Assembly (NCBI GenBank): GCA_029261435.1
Contig: JAJDBI010000181.1
Span: 1 to 22,550, forward strand
DNA from: Nitrospinaceae bacterium
GTDB taxonomy: Bacteria; Nitrospinota; Nitrospinia; Nitrospinales; VA-1
Length of the DNA stretch: 22,550 nt
Reading direction: 5' to 3'
Each line of letters starts with the position of its first letter. Position 1 is the first letter of the stretch. Shown here piece after piece: positions 13,825-21,605 of this stretch. The notes under the pieces were generated by a model, which worked only from the letters and a program-made list of their open reading frames with translations, made no database searches and had not been told where the DNA came from. The position numbers and the translations under genes were made by a program.

Positions 13825-14250
13825 TCAAATTTTATCCAGATCGTTTCTGAGTTTCACAAAAGCTTTGAGAATGTCAGTAGCTGTTATGATGCCGATCAGT
13901 TTATTTTTATGGACGACTGGCAAAGCACCAATTTTCTTTTTAGCCATGATCGCAGCGGCATCGGCGGCTCGCTGTTCCGGCTCGATGGTCATAACATTGC
14001 GTCGCATGATATTTTTAACCCTGCGGGTTGAAAGCTGAACAGTGGTTCCATCTGGATTTTCAACAATGGTTTTTTTAGGTCCGAGAATTTTTTTCAGGTC
14101 TCGATCTGAGAGGATGCCGACCAGCTTGTTTTTTTCCACTACGGGCAAGTGACGAAAGTTCTCAAAATTATAGAGAAAGAATACTCTGTCCAACTTGTCA
14201 TTCGGGCTAACGGTGGTCAACTTTTTGGACATAAGCTCTTTGACTTTCAT
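13825..14250 (-). CDS. Two-CBS-domain protein
   Basis: 141 residues made of one CBS pair (Bateman module). CBS1 is V-K-E-L-M-S-K-K-L-T-T-V-S-P through H-L-P-V-V-E-K-N-K-L-V-G-I-L-S-D-R-D-L. CBS2 is V-K-N-I-M-R-R-N-V-M-T-I-E-P through G-A-L-P-V-V-H-K-N-K-L-I-G-I-I-T-A-T-D-I-L. G-I-x-(S/T)-x-x-D in both repeats is the nucleotide-ribose contact, so adenine-nucleotide sensing is expected. There is no attached effector domain. The insertion between the repeats (K-K-T-I-V-E-N-P-D-G-T-T-V-Q-L) resembles acetoin-utilisation-type stand-alone CBS proteins. AGAGGAG precedes the ATG. It leads the gcvR-like gene. Confidence 0.92.
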   Translation of the reverse strand: MKVKELMSKKLTTVSPNDKLDRVFFLYNFENFRHLPVVEKNKLVGILSDRDLKKILGPKKTIVENPDGTTVQLSTRRVKNIMRRNVMTIEPEQRAADAAAIMAKKKIGALPVVHKNKLIGIITATDILKAFVKLRNDLDKI

Positions 14251-14366
14251 GGCTCTCCTCTAAGTTTTTTAGTTGGATGTTTTAAGGCTAATCTTAGCAT
14301 AAGGCAGGGGTAACAGAAAGAGTTGTGATTGTTGGTGGAAAAAACATCAAGGCGGCAGAAATGTAC

Positions 14367-16196
14367 TCACGCTTGCCAGGGAGAATTTTTAATCACCGCT
14401 AAAAAACTATCAGCATAACGCTCTAACTTGGCTTTACCTACTCCAGACATCTGACCAAAGCCTGCCATTGTTGTTGGTCTTGTCTGAGCCATTTCCAATA
14501 ATGTGCTGTCGTGAAAAATAACAAATGGAGGAACCTTTTGTTCGCTCGCTAACTCCGTGCGGTGGGCACGTAAAGCCTGGAAAAGAGTCTCATCCTCTTT
14601 ATTGCTGAGCATTGCATGAGCCCTTTGTTTTTTTGATTTTTTATCTTTAGAGCGGCCTGTCTTTTTACTAAAACTTTCTTCCCTCAATAACACTGTTTCT
14701 TCACCACGGAATATGGGTTTGCAGTTCTCTCCCAGGCGATAACCACCATGACCCTCGATATCAACGAGTAACAATCTTTTTGCTACAAGTTGACGGAAAA
14801 TGGAACGCCATTGATCTCTGGAGTATTCTTTTCCAACGCCGAAGGTTGAAACTTTGTGATGACCAAAACTGGTGATTCTTTCGGTATCGTTCCCCAGTAA
14901 GACATCGATGACATAACTTGCTCCGAAACGTTCTTCTGTTCTATATACACATGAAAGGGCTTTCTGAGTTGCCACTGTAGCGTCAAAGCATTTTACGGGT
15001 TCCAGGCAGGTATCGCAGTTACCACATGGGTCAGGTAACTTTTCATCAAAGTATTCAAGCAGAACCTGGCGACGGCATCGAGTGGTTTCACAATAACCAA
15101 GCAGGGCATCCAGTTTTTGCCGTTCAATTCTCTTTTGGCTTTCTTGCGCATTGGACGATTCAATGAAATTGCTGATTTTGGCGACATCCTCCAGTCCATA
15201 AGCGAGCCAGGCGGAAGATTTAAGCCCGTCCCGTCCAGCGCGTCCGGTTTCCTGGTAATAGGACTCCAAACTTTTAGGTAGATCCAGATGAGCGACAAAG
15301 CGGACATCGGGCTTGTCGATTCCCATACCAAAGGCGATGGTTGCGACCATAATGATGCCTTCTTCTTTCAGGAATTTATCCTGGTTCGCTTGACGATGAG
15401 ATTTATCCATTCCGGCATGATAATGCAAAGACTTAAATCCTTCCTCCATGAGCCATTTAGAGGTGGCTTCAACTCGCGCTCTTGACAGGCAATAAACTAT
15501 TCCTGAATCTCCCACATGATTATCTTCAATAAATTTTATGAGTTTGTGCTTGGAATTGTCTTTGGAGACGATTCTGTACTTGATATTTGGTCTGTCAAAA
15601 CCCGAAACAAATAAACGTCCTTCCTTTAACTCTAAACGCTCGATAATATCGTTGCGGGTTGGGCCATCAGCCGTTGCTGTCAATGCCAGTCGAGGAATGT
15701 TTGCAAATCGGCTTTTTAAGACGCTCAATTTAAGGTATTCGGGTCGAAAGTCATGACCCCATTGTGAAACACAATGCGCTTCGTCAATGGCAAATAAACT
15801 CAATTTGCATTGGCTCAATTGGTTAAGGAATCCCTCAGTGAGTAGTTTTTCCGGCGACACATAGACCAAATCGAGCAAACCCTTTAACAGTTTCTGTTCG
15901 ACTTCCCTTATCTGTGCCTGCGTGAGTGACGAGTTTAGAACTTCTGCTCGAACTCCCAACTGGTTGAGTGCTTCTACCTGATCTCGCATTAAGGCAATTA
16001 ATGGAGATACAACCACACCCACACCCTCTCTGCACAATGCAGGAATCTGATAACAGAGAGATTTGCCTCCACCTGTTGGCATCAATATCAGAGCATCACC
16101 GCCTGCAATCGCATGGTCAATGATTTCACCTTGCAGGGTTTTAAATGAATCAAAGCCGAAAACGTTTTTCAGAATTTCTTTGGGTATTTTTGTCAT
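14367..16196 (-). CDS. recQ: ATP-dependent DNA helicase RecQ
   Basis: 609 residues from ATG 16196, equal to the usual RecQ length. The frame remains open to 16403, but the extra 69 residues look unlike RecQ and run antisense to the recombinase gene. Features in order: the F-G-F-D-S-F-K-T-L-Q region (Q motif), Walker A T-G-G-G-K-S (41-46) and DEAH (138-141) with the aromatic-rich loop Q-W-G-H-D-F-R-P-E-Y. Then come helicase motifs V and VI (G-M-G-I-D-K-P-D-V, Q-E-T-G-R-A-G-R-D-G), the four-Cys zinc site (C-E-T-T-R-C, C-G-N-C-D-T-C), a winged helix and a C-terminal HRDC domain. It unwinds forks and recombination intermediates. It has no convincing Shine-Dalgarno. Confidence 0.96.
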   Translation of the reverse strand: MTKIPKEILKNVFGFDSFKTLQGEIIDHAIAGGDALILMPTGGGKSLCYQIPALCREGVGVVVSPLIALMRDQVEALNQLGVRAEVLNSSLTQAQIREVEQKLLKGLLDLVYVSPEKLLTEGFLNQLSQCKLSLFAIDEAHCVSQWGHDFRPEYLKLSVLKSRFANIPRLALTATADGPTRNDIIERLELKEGRLFVSGFDRPNIKYRIVSKDNSKHKLIKFIEDNHVGDSGIVYCLSRARVEATSKWLMEEGFKSLHYHAGMDKSHRQANQDKFLKEEGIIMVATIAFGMGIDKPDVRFVAHLDLPKSLESYYQETGRAGRDGLKSSAWLAYGLEDVAKISNFIESSNAQESQKRIERQKLDALLGYCETTRCRRQVLLEYFDEKLPDPCGNCDTCLEPVKCFDATVATQKALSCVYRTEERFGASYVIDVLLGNDTERITSFGHHKVSTFGVGKEYSRDQWRSIFRQLVAKRLLLVDIEGHGGYRLGENCKPIFRGEETVLLREESFSKKTGRSKDKKSKKQRAHAMLSNKEDETLFQALRAHRTELASEQKVPPFVIFHDSTLLEMAQTRPTTMAGFGQMSGVGKAKLERYADSFLAVIKNSPWQA

Positions 16197-16315
16197 GCTG
16201 AAAATATTATGCTCATGCGGTTTCTTGCCCCTGAGACGTATTTCAATTAGTATGCACCGATAGGTTTTTGGATATAGTCTGAAAGATTGATAATAACATT
16301 TCCTTTGAGGGCAGG

Positions 16316-17260
16316 GTGGGTACATCAGGCAAAAGCCAGGTAAGAGACACCAATACCGTAAAGGGATTGATTGATGAGTATATCGAGTCCTACGCCAAGC
16401 CAAGAAAAATGTCCTGGCATGAAGATTTGCGAATGCTCAATAAAGAAGTTCTTCCTAAATGGAAATATTTGCCAATGTCTGATATTACAAAACAGGATGT
16501 GACTAAACTGCTGGAACGGATCGGTAAGTCAGGCGGAATGCCAAATAAGACTCTTAAAGTATTGCAATCAATGTTTTCCTTTGCTGTAAATCGAAGCATT
16601 ATTGAGACCAGCCCATGTTCAGATATCGAGGTTTTGAATAGATATGCTCCAAAAGCAAGAATTCTTAAAGCAGATGAAATAAGGAAAATTTGGTTTGGAT
16701 TGGAAAAAGCAAAAATGTCTGAAGCGATGAGGTCGATTTTGAAGATATTACTATTAACCGGCCAGCGAAATGGAGAAGTGGCTGGGGCCAAATGGGAAGA
16801 GTTCAATTTGCGCGAGAAATGGTGGACTATCCCCGGAACGCGAACTAAAAACAAGAAAAACCATCAAGTCTATTTGACGCCTATGGTGATCGAGATTTTG
16901 GGGCAGACGAGAAAGCATGGCTGGGTGTTCCCTTCTGGTAAGGATAAGCATATAGCACCCCGAGCTGTGAGTCTTGCAATCAAAAACAACTCTGAAAATA
17001 AAACCCAGCTTAAATCAGCCTATGTAGATATTTTTAAGGTTGGTCAATTCGTTCCCAATGACTTGAGGCGTACGGCAGCGGCCCTGATGACAGGGGCAGG
17101 AGTGGATGAAGCCCATATAGCAAAAGTCCAGAATCAAGGAGCAGTGGCCAGTTCTCATGATCCCGAGATACGTCAGGCATTGGAAAGTTGGGAGCAAATG
17201 CTCCAGGCGATATTGTATGGTTGGAGAAAAACAAAACCTTTCACCAAAAATTTTGCATAA
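16316..17260 (+). CDS. P4-type tyrosine recombinase/integrase, shortened and probably inactive
   Basis: 314 residues, about 80-100 fewer than usual P4-family integrases because the N-terminal arm-binding domain is missing. The core-binding domain (about 14-100) and catalytic domain are recognisable. Arg I is present in L-L-L-T-G-Q-R-N-G-E (R151), a Lys region in T-R-T-K-N-K-K (176-181), and Arg II in N-D-L-R-R-T (R251). The box II His is replaced by Asn (N248), the later L-N-H His by Gln (Q274), and no Tyr occurs in the 262-300 region where the nucleophile should be; His281 lies there instead. The start is GTG with GAGG about 6 bases upstream. It is likely a decaying integrase marking the accessory block downstream, though a domesticated DNA-binding role is possible. 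Confidence 0.85.
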   Translation: MGTSGKSQVRDTNTVKGLIDEYIESYAKPRKMSWHEDLRMLNKEVLPKWKYLPMSDITKQDVTKLLERIGKSGGMPNKTLKVLQSMFSFAVNRSIIETSPCSDIEVLNRYAPKARILKADEIRKIWFGLEKAKMSEAMRSILKILLLTGQRNGEVAGAKWEEFNLREKWWTIPGTRTKNKKNHQVYLTPMVIEILGQTRKHGWVFPSGKDKHIAPRAVSLAIKNNSENKTQLKSAYVDIFKVGQFVPNDLRRTAAALMTGAGVDEAHIAKVQNQGAVASSHDPEIRQALESWEQMLQAILYGWRKTKPFTKNFA

Positions 17261-17587
17261 ATGGATAGAGTAGTAAAATTTTCTGGTGCAGTTTTATGGT
17301 CAATGGTTTTTATGACGGCGGCATTTTCATACACAGCAATAAACTATACAAATAATTTGAAATTGGAAGATTTATGTAATGAAGATGAACACAGTCCCCA
17401 GAAAATGCTCGATTCTGAACTGGTTCAGTTGCTGAGTGACCTGAATGAACTACGGGTGAGCAGTAAAGATAAGGATTCAACAAGAAGAAGCAATGATTTG
17501 AAATGGATCAATTCCTGCGCAGGTTGGGTCATGGTCGAAATGAAAAGTCGTGTCTTTGAAAAAAAACTTCAGAAACCACAGGAATAA
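17261..17587 (+). CDS. Small membrane-anchored hypothetical protein, 108 aa
   Basis: It begins directly after the recombinase stop. An N-terminal hydrophobic helix (about 9-28, A-V-L-W-S-M-V-F-M-T-A-A-F-S) anchors a polar, helical, presumably periplasmic domain. Two Cys (N-L-K-L-E-D-L-C-N and N-S-C-A-G-W) could form a disulfide. The segment S-E-L-V-Q-L-L-S-D-L-N-E-L-R looks like a coiled coil. No family was recognised. It lacks its own Shine-Dalgarno and is probably translated by coupling. The next gene overlaps it by one base. Confidence 0.6.
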   Translation: MDRVVKFSGAVLWSMVFMTAAFSYTAINYTNNLKLEDLCNEDEHSPQKMLDSELVQLLSDLNELRVSSKDKDSTRRSNDLKWINSCAGWVMVEMKSRVFEKKLQKPQE

Positions 17588-17826
17588 TGAACTTTATTAA
17601 TAAAAATATCGTCATGATTTTGTCGCTGGTTTTGGCCTACGCCATCATCTACTTCACTGCAGATGATTTACCACAATTGATCGAGTCGTTAACAGGTTTG
17701 CGTGTAGAAGAAGGTTTTTTTTCCAAATACAAGTTCCCTATCGCTATTTTAGCATTTCTGCTTTTCCCAATAATAGGTTGGCTTAAAAAGAAGCTGGATT
17801 TATTTCGAGGAGATACCTCATTTTAA
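17587..17826 (+). CDS. Two-helix membrane protein, 79 aa, unknown
   Basis: Two hydrophobic segments (N-I-V-M-I-L-S-L-V-L-A-Y-A-I-I-Y-F, about 7-23, and F-P-I-A-I-L-A-F-L-L-F-P-I-I-G-W-L, about 49-65) are joined by an acidic loop and followed by a basic end K-K-K-L-D. The pattern predicts a hairpin membrane protein. TAATG overlap with the preceding gene suggests co-translation. It is not similar to anything I know. Confidence 0.6.
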   Translation: MNFINKNIVMILSLVLAYAIIYFTADDLPQLIESLTGLRVEEGFFSKYKFPIAILAFLLFPIIGWLKKKLDLFRGDTSF

Positions 17827-17879
17827 AACAAAACCTGTAATCAAAAAAGGGTTTGACCTTTTGAGGATTTTGAGACGCT

Positions 17880-18173
17880 ATGATTTCTAGAAATAATATT
17901 ACAAGAAGTGTGAGCAACATTAAGCAGTTAATCAGTCGATGTGAGTCCTATGGAGAATTTAATAAGGAAGGGAATTTGCTTCTTCCCGTAGAAAAAACCG
18001 AGAGTAGTTTTTTTATAGTCTCGAAAGAAGAGTTAAAAGAGTATGAAAAAAATGGAATAAGTATTCTGGGGCTGCATCAAAAGTTAGAAGAGCAGGCAGA
18101 TGATTGTAATTGGTCGGATGTTTCTCTGGATATACAGATACCTAAACCAAAATTAAGGACAAAAATCTTCTGA
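17880..18173 (+). CDS. Small soluble hypothetical protein, 97 aa
   Basis: A polar protein of mixed helix and strand content (N-I-K-Q-L-I-S-R-C-E-S, S-S-F-F-I-V-S-K-E-E-L-K-E-Y, L-H-Q-K-L-E-E-Q-A-D-D-C) with a basic end (P-K-L-R-T-K-I-F). No signal peptide, membrane helix or known motif is visible. It follows the preceding gene by 53 bases, which include a weak hairpin (17845-17862, AAAAGG/CCTTTT). It is AT-rich like its neighbours, so it belongs to the same accessory block. Coding status rests on frame length and context. Confidence 0.5.
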   Translation: MISRNNITRSVSNIKQLISRCESYGEFNKEGNLLLPVEKTESSFFIVSKEELKEYEKNGISILGLHQKLEEQADDCNWSDVSLDIQIPKPKLRTKIF

Positions 18174-18225
18174 CGAGTGTATTAGCTTCATTAAGAGAGG
18201 TGTGTAAGAGTGAATTTAGGAATTT

Positions 18226-18345
18226 TTATAACCTTGGTAGTATCTGCCTCACAATAAATGCAGCAACAATAGTCATCAATACAATGATGACTATCAGCTC
18301 GGTTTTATATCTTTTAGCGTTTGGATTGTCTGGCTCTTCAGTCAT
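18226..18345 (-). CDS. Single-pass small membrane protein, 39 aa
   Basis: A 40-codon frame on the minus strand: M-T-E-E-P-D-N-P-N-A-K-R-Y-K-T-E, then a clean hydrophobic helix L-I-V-I-I-V-L-M-T-I-V-A-A-F-I-V, then R-Q-I-L-P-R-L and stop. An acidic/polar N-terminus, a basic junction and one 18-20 residue helix followed by a basic end form a convincing small single-pass protein rather than random translation. The Shine-Dalgarno is weak (AAGAT). It opposes the genes on both sides. No homologue is known to me. Confidence 0.5.
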   Translation of the reverse strand: MTEEPDNPNAKRYKTELIVIIVLMTIVAAFIVRQILPRL

Positions 18346-18879
18346 TTTGAAATCTTAACAAGAGCTGCTCCGGGTGGATTGATTTTTGAGTGGGCAAGTC
18401 CTTATCCTTTCTTCTCTATTCTCTTCAATTGGAGTTTGTTTGCGATCCAGCCTTTTAAAAGCGGTTAACGAGGGGAACAACCGCAAGTTGCCATAAAACA
18501 GGACCATCATTAGATCATGTGCTGGTCTTACTTGGGTGTTGAAACAGGTGAATATCTCCCACCGATATAGAGTGTCTCACAGCAACGTCGATACTAAAGA
18601 AAAGAAAATATAGCCCGATCCGGTCATCGGTGCAATAAGATTTGTCCGGGAATAATTGGGGAAAATTTAAAAGTCCTACCCTCCGCTGAATTTTTTTAAA
18701 ATTATTGTTATTACGTTACTTAAGAACTGAGTATTTCGTCCGATATGGAAGATAAGCCATAAAATACAAGATTAGGTTTCAAGTTTTAAGCGAAAGCAAT
18801 TTGTTTGAAAAATTGAAGCCAATAATGGCAGTAAAAGTCACAAAAACTTTCTAAATTCAGTTTTCGTTAGGGCTAACTC
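18346..18879. other. Intergenic region upstream of the Wzz-like gene
   Basis: 534 bases with no convincing gene. A 51-codon minus-strand frame exists at about 18362-18517 (M-M-V-L-F-Y-G-N-L-R start) with no family resemblance and no Shine-Dalgarno. A small hairpin CCGAT/ATCGG lies around 18615-18630. The part from about 18690 is very AT-rich, suitable for a promoter of the Wzz-like gene, but no clear -35/-10 pair stands out. No JUMPstart element was seen. Confidence 0.5.
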
Positions 18880-20283
18880 ATGAATGCTCCCAAAAGTTCA
18901 CCTATCCAGATTGATCCAGCTCAGAATGACCTGGGCATTAGATTTAAAGAAACCCCCAATGACGAAATAAATGTTTTGGCTTTATTGGCCTGTTTGGTGA
19001 ATAGAAAGAGACTTATACTTTCTGTTGCAATTATTTTCACTATTCTTTCCGGTGGTTATGCACTATCGATTACCCCTCTGTATAAAGCCACAATTAGTTT
19101 TTTAATGCCTCAGGAAATTATTACACCTAAAGAATTATTGACAAAAAGCACTGCTGAATTCCAAAATATTGTTAAAGAAACCAAAAAGTCTCTTTATCAA
19201 CAATTTCTTGTGAAGATCCAATCATATAACTTTCAACGAGAAGTGTTTGATAGGGGGAACTTTCTAGAGAGGTTTGTTGACAATCCGAACGGTTCAGTTA
19301 AGTCAGACGCGTTGGTGCTGGAAATAAATAAATCGATAACCCTGACAGGTATCTCAGGAAATCAAGATGTGCAATTTGACAAGCCTTTATCATTGGAAAT
19401 GACAGGGGCAAAGCCTGAAGCCATGGCGGAGTTTTTTAACGCTTTGGTGAAAACGGGAATAAAAGCGATCCCTATCGAGGAACACCTCTCCAATGCTATT
19501 GATCAACGCCTGAAAAATATTTCATCCGAGAAAGCAATTCTTCTCTCACAGGAAAACAAAAAATACCTGCAAGAAAAGATAAACCTTGAACAACAAGTCT
19601 TGCAAGTAAAGAAAAACTTTTTGCAGAAAAAGATAAACCTTGAACAACAAGTCTTACAGGGAAAGATTAATCGTGAAAAAGAAATTAGACGATTGACAAA
19701 AGAATTAGCCTTGGCTCGAAGCATGAATATAGAGGAAAATAACTTCAAATCAGACCAACCTCTCAACAATGCTCCAAGGTGGTTTTTATATGGAGCTAGA
19801 ATTCTTGAAGAAGAGTTGAAAGTAATGAAGTCGAAGGCCAAAAATAGTGATGGTATTGAGAGAGCAAAGCTGATTGAAGATATTAAGATGGCGAACATTA
19901 ATAATACTATTAAAGTAGAGAGCCTGAATAAGGCTATTAAAACAGTGAGCCTGAAAAATGCTAGTAAATCAGATGAATTGAGTGATAATGCCAGGGTAAA
20001 GAGTCTGGATAAGGAATTAAGGGCGTGGGTGTCTTTCAAAAACTTGAAAACCCCCAACGTTATTGTTATTGATCAACCCAGCATTGCTTCCAATAAACCC
20101 ATCCCAAACAAAAAAGGCATATTCATTTTCACAGGGCTAATCGCAGGCCTCATCATTGGAAGCTTGCTTGCTTTTTTTCAAGAGGGTATGAGAAATCTGG
20201 AGGCCAGGGAAAACCATGTTGAAGGAGTAAATCAAAAGACAAATTCTATTGTATTTAAGCACTCCTCTCAAGTTTCTGGCTAA
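18880..20283 (+). CDS. Wzz/chain-length-determinant-like membrane protein
   Basis: 467 residues with the polysaccharide co-polymerase layout. A short cytosolic N-terminus contains I-N-V-L-A-L-L-A-C-L-V-N-R-K-R, followed by helix 1 (about 43-64) and then I-T-P-L-Y-K-A-T-I-S-F. A long helical periplasmic domain follows. Before helix 2 (about 413-434, F-T-G-L-I-A-G-L-I-I-G-S-L) comes the proline-containing I-A-S-N-K-P-I-P-N-K-K-G. These regions fit Wzz/GumC/KpsE-type proteins that set O-antigen or capsule length. There is no cytosolic tyrosine-kinase domain. The coiled-coil region has an exact 18-residue duplication (see the repeat). AGGG precedes the ATG at about 8 bases. It stands alone without glycosyltransferases. 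Confidence 0.85.
   Translation: MNAPKSSPIQIDPAQNDLGIRFKETPNDEINVLALLACLVNRKRLILSVAIIFTILSGGYALSITPLYKATISFLMPQEIITPKELLTKSTAEFQNIVKETKKSLYQQFLVKIQSYNFQREVFDRGNFLERFVDNPNGSVKSDALVLEINKSITLTGISGNQDVQFDKPLSLEMTGAKPEAMAEFFNALVKTGIKAIPIEEHLSNAIDQRLKNISSEKAILLSQENKKYLQEKINLEQQVLQVKKNFLQKKINLEQQVLQGKINREKEIRRLTKELALARSMNIEENNFKSDQPLNNAPRWFLYGARILEEELKVMKSKAKNSDGIERAKLIEDIKMANINNTIKVESLNKAIKTVSLKNASKSDELSDNARVKSLDKELRAWVSFKNLKTPNVIVIDQPSIASNKPIPNKKGIFIFTGLIAGLIIGSLLAFFQEGMRNLEARENHVEGVNQKTNSIVFKHSSQVSG
19574..19655 (+). repeat. Tandem 54-base duplication within the Wzz-like coding sequence
   Basis: A 28-base block is identical at 19574-19601 and 19628-19655, 54 bases apart. It encodes K-I-N-L-E-Q-Q-V-L-Q twice with an 18-residue period (about residues 232-267). 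Eighteen residues are one heptad plus one hendecad, so the coiled-coil face is kept. The near identity of the DNA suggests a recent slippage or duplication event. Confidence 0.85.
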
Positions 20284-20469
20284 AAAAGCCAAGTCTTATC
20301 AATCATACATTTTAGACAGTTTGATATTTGAGCCCTATCCAGATAGTTATTTTCCGGAAATGACAGGTTGATATGATGGCGAATCACTAGATCATTGGCT
20401 CAGCCCTTTTTTACAATAGGTTCAGTATTTTAGTGGCGAGCTCTTTGTTGAGGAATTATATTATCGTCG

Positions 20470-20612
20470 TAAGGGGATTTGAGACCCAGCTTAACAAGGA
20501 GGTCTGTATGGAAGCTGAGAGCCCACCTAATAAGGTTAGCAGGGTAAATTTATGAGTTCGCATTTAATTGTGAACGGTCCCGTTAAGCAAAGAAATGGTC
20601 CAAATAAAGAGA
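20470..20612 (+). ncRNA. Candidate structured RNA or mRNA leader upstream of mtfA
   Basis: The sequence between the Wzz-like gene and mtfA contains alternative stems. CAGCTT (20487-20492) pairs with AAGCTG (20512-20517), placing a perfect AAGGAGGT and an ATG in its loop. AGACC (20482-20486) pairs with GGTCT (20501-20505), masking part of the Shine-Dalgarno. The two stems cross, so they are mutually exclusive or form a pseudoknot. GCCCACCT...GGTT...AGGGTA (20521-20546) can form a further small hairpin, loosely recalling the 3' hairpin of 6S RNA. A strong terminator hairpin follows at 20614-20644. It could be a regulatory leader, a 6S-like RNA or a short independent transcript; the ends are approximate. 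Confidence 0.35.
20508..20555 (+). CDS. Possible 15-codon leader peptide
   Basis: ATG 20508 follows a perfect AAGGAGGT (20496-20503) at 4 bases. It opens a frame for M-E-A-E-S-P-P-N-K-V-S-R-V-N-L ending at TGA 20553-20555. The stop overlaps another ATG (20552, ATGA) whose frame runs 113 codons across the mtfA start in a different frame and looks spurious. The Shine-Dalgarno is among the best in the window, which argues for translation. The peptide has no run of one amino acid, apart from the P-P pair, that would mark a classic attenuator. Confidence 0.35.
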   Translation: MEAESPPNKVSRVNL

Positions 20613-20613
20613 G

Positions 20614-20644
20614 AAAAACGCGTTGGAATGTTCGACGCGTTTTT
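20614..20644 (+). terminator. Strong, potentially bidirectional terminator hairpin
   Basis: AAAAACGCGT (20614-20623) is perfectly inverted as ACGCGTTTTT (20635-20644) around an 11-base loop, and the 3' arm ends in T5. The matching A5 on the 5' arm would let it work on either strand. It is 331 bases past the Wzz-like gene and 53 bases before mtfA, so it could end a transcript from the structured element. Confidence 0.7.
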
Positions 20645-20697
20645 CATTTATGGTTTTGTCGACGGTACCCCACCTTTACTCAATCCCCTGAAACTTT

Positions 20698-21492
20698 ATG
20701 TGGAATTGGATTCGTGATTATCGACGGAAAAAAATATTGGCTGTTCCTTTCCCAGGCAAGTGGGAGAGATACATTCAAAATAATATTCAATATTATCAGC
20801 ACCTCAATAATGAAGAAAGAAAGCGCTTACAAGATCTCATTCAAATCTTTATTGCCGAAAAATATTGGTTGGGGTGCGATGACCTTGAATTGACTGATGA
20901 AATTCGCGTTGTTATAGCCGCCCATGCCTGTTTGATGATACTTGAATTGCCAGACGATCATTACCGCAACGTGGAATCCATCTATGTTTATCCAACAACA
21001 ATTCTTTCTCCTGAGAGTTCAACAGGTTTTTTTGAAGTTCGCACTACCCCTGTGCGTGGTCCGATACCAATTCTAGGTGAAGCCCATCATCGCGGCCCGG
21101 TAATACTCGTATGGGATGTGGTGAATAAAGAAACTCGTCATCCTGAACACGGTCATAATGTTGTCTATCACGAATTTGCTCATAAACTGGACATGCTCGA
21201 TGGAAGTGCTGATGGCACTCCATTTCTAACAACTCCAGAGGACTATCAGCGATGGAGTGAAGTATGTTCCAGAGAGTATCTAGAGTTATGTGCCAAGGTG
21301 AAACAAGGAAAATCTACTTTTTTTGATAGTTATGCTGCAACGGATGAAGCTGAATTTTTCGCGGTGGTGACGGAATATTTTTTTTGTAAACCCAAACACA
21401 TGAAACTCCATCATCCAAAACTTTATCAGGTTTTACAGGGTTTCTACAGGCAGGATCCGGCACAGAAAGTATTTGCCAGTCAAAACTTTTAG
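20698..21492 (+). CDS. mtfA: MtfA-family zinc metallopeptidase
   Basis: 264 residues, matching E. coli MtfA (265). The zinc site is H158-E-F-A-H162 within V-Y-H-E-F-A-H-K-L-D-M-L-D-G, the MtfA signature, with a later glutamate supplied by the A-E-F-F-A-V-V-T-E-Y-F-F helix. The N-terminus (W-I-R-D-Y-R-R-K-K-I-L-A-V-P-F-P) fits the family, so the start at 20698 is preferred even though its Shine-Dalgarno is weak. In E. coli MtfA binds the repressor Mlc and so affects ptsG, and it has aminopeptidase activity. Neither link is established for other phyla. It is cytosolic. The structured element and terminator just upstream may control it. Confidence 0.94.
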   Translation: MWNWIRDYRRKKILAVPFPGKWERYIQNNIQYYQHLNNEERKRLQDLIQIFIAEKYWLGCDDLELTDEIRVVIAAHACLMILELPDDHYRNVESIYVYPTTILSPESSTGFFEVRTTPVRGPIPILGEAHHRGPVILVWDVVNKETRHPEHGHNVVYHEFAHKLDMLDGSADGTPFLTTPEDYQRWSEVCSREYLELCAKVKQGKSTFFDSYAATDEAEFFAVVTEYFFCKPKHMKLHHPKLYQVLQGFYRQDPAQKVFASQNF

Positions 21493-21605
21493 CCTATGCT
21501 GGATAGAGTTCAATGCATTCACCCAGGTAGATTTTGATAGGCAAGTATATTTTTTTATTATATTCTTAAAGGCAGGATTATTTAATATATTAAGAGGAAT
21601 CAGTA

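Noticed and set aside
16197..16403. N-terminal extension of RecQ to position 16403
   Set aside because: The extra 69 residues are unlike RecQ, run antisense to the recombinase gene start, and leaving them out gives the usual 609-residue length.
18362..18517. 51-codon minus-strand frame in the gap before the Wzz-like gene
   Set aside because: No ribosome binding site, no hydrophobic or domain pattern, and biased composition. I considered a transposase remnant but saw no transposase motif.
20552..20893. 113-codon open frame overlapping the start of mtfA
   Set aside because: It runs through the terminator hairpin and then reads mtfA out of frame. The protein shows no family features, and its ATG is explained by overlap with the small leader frame.
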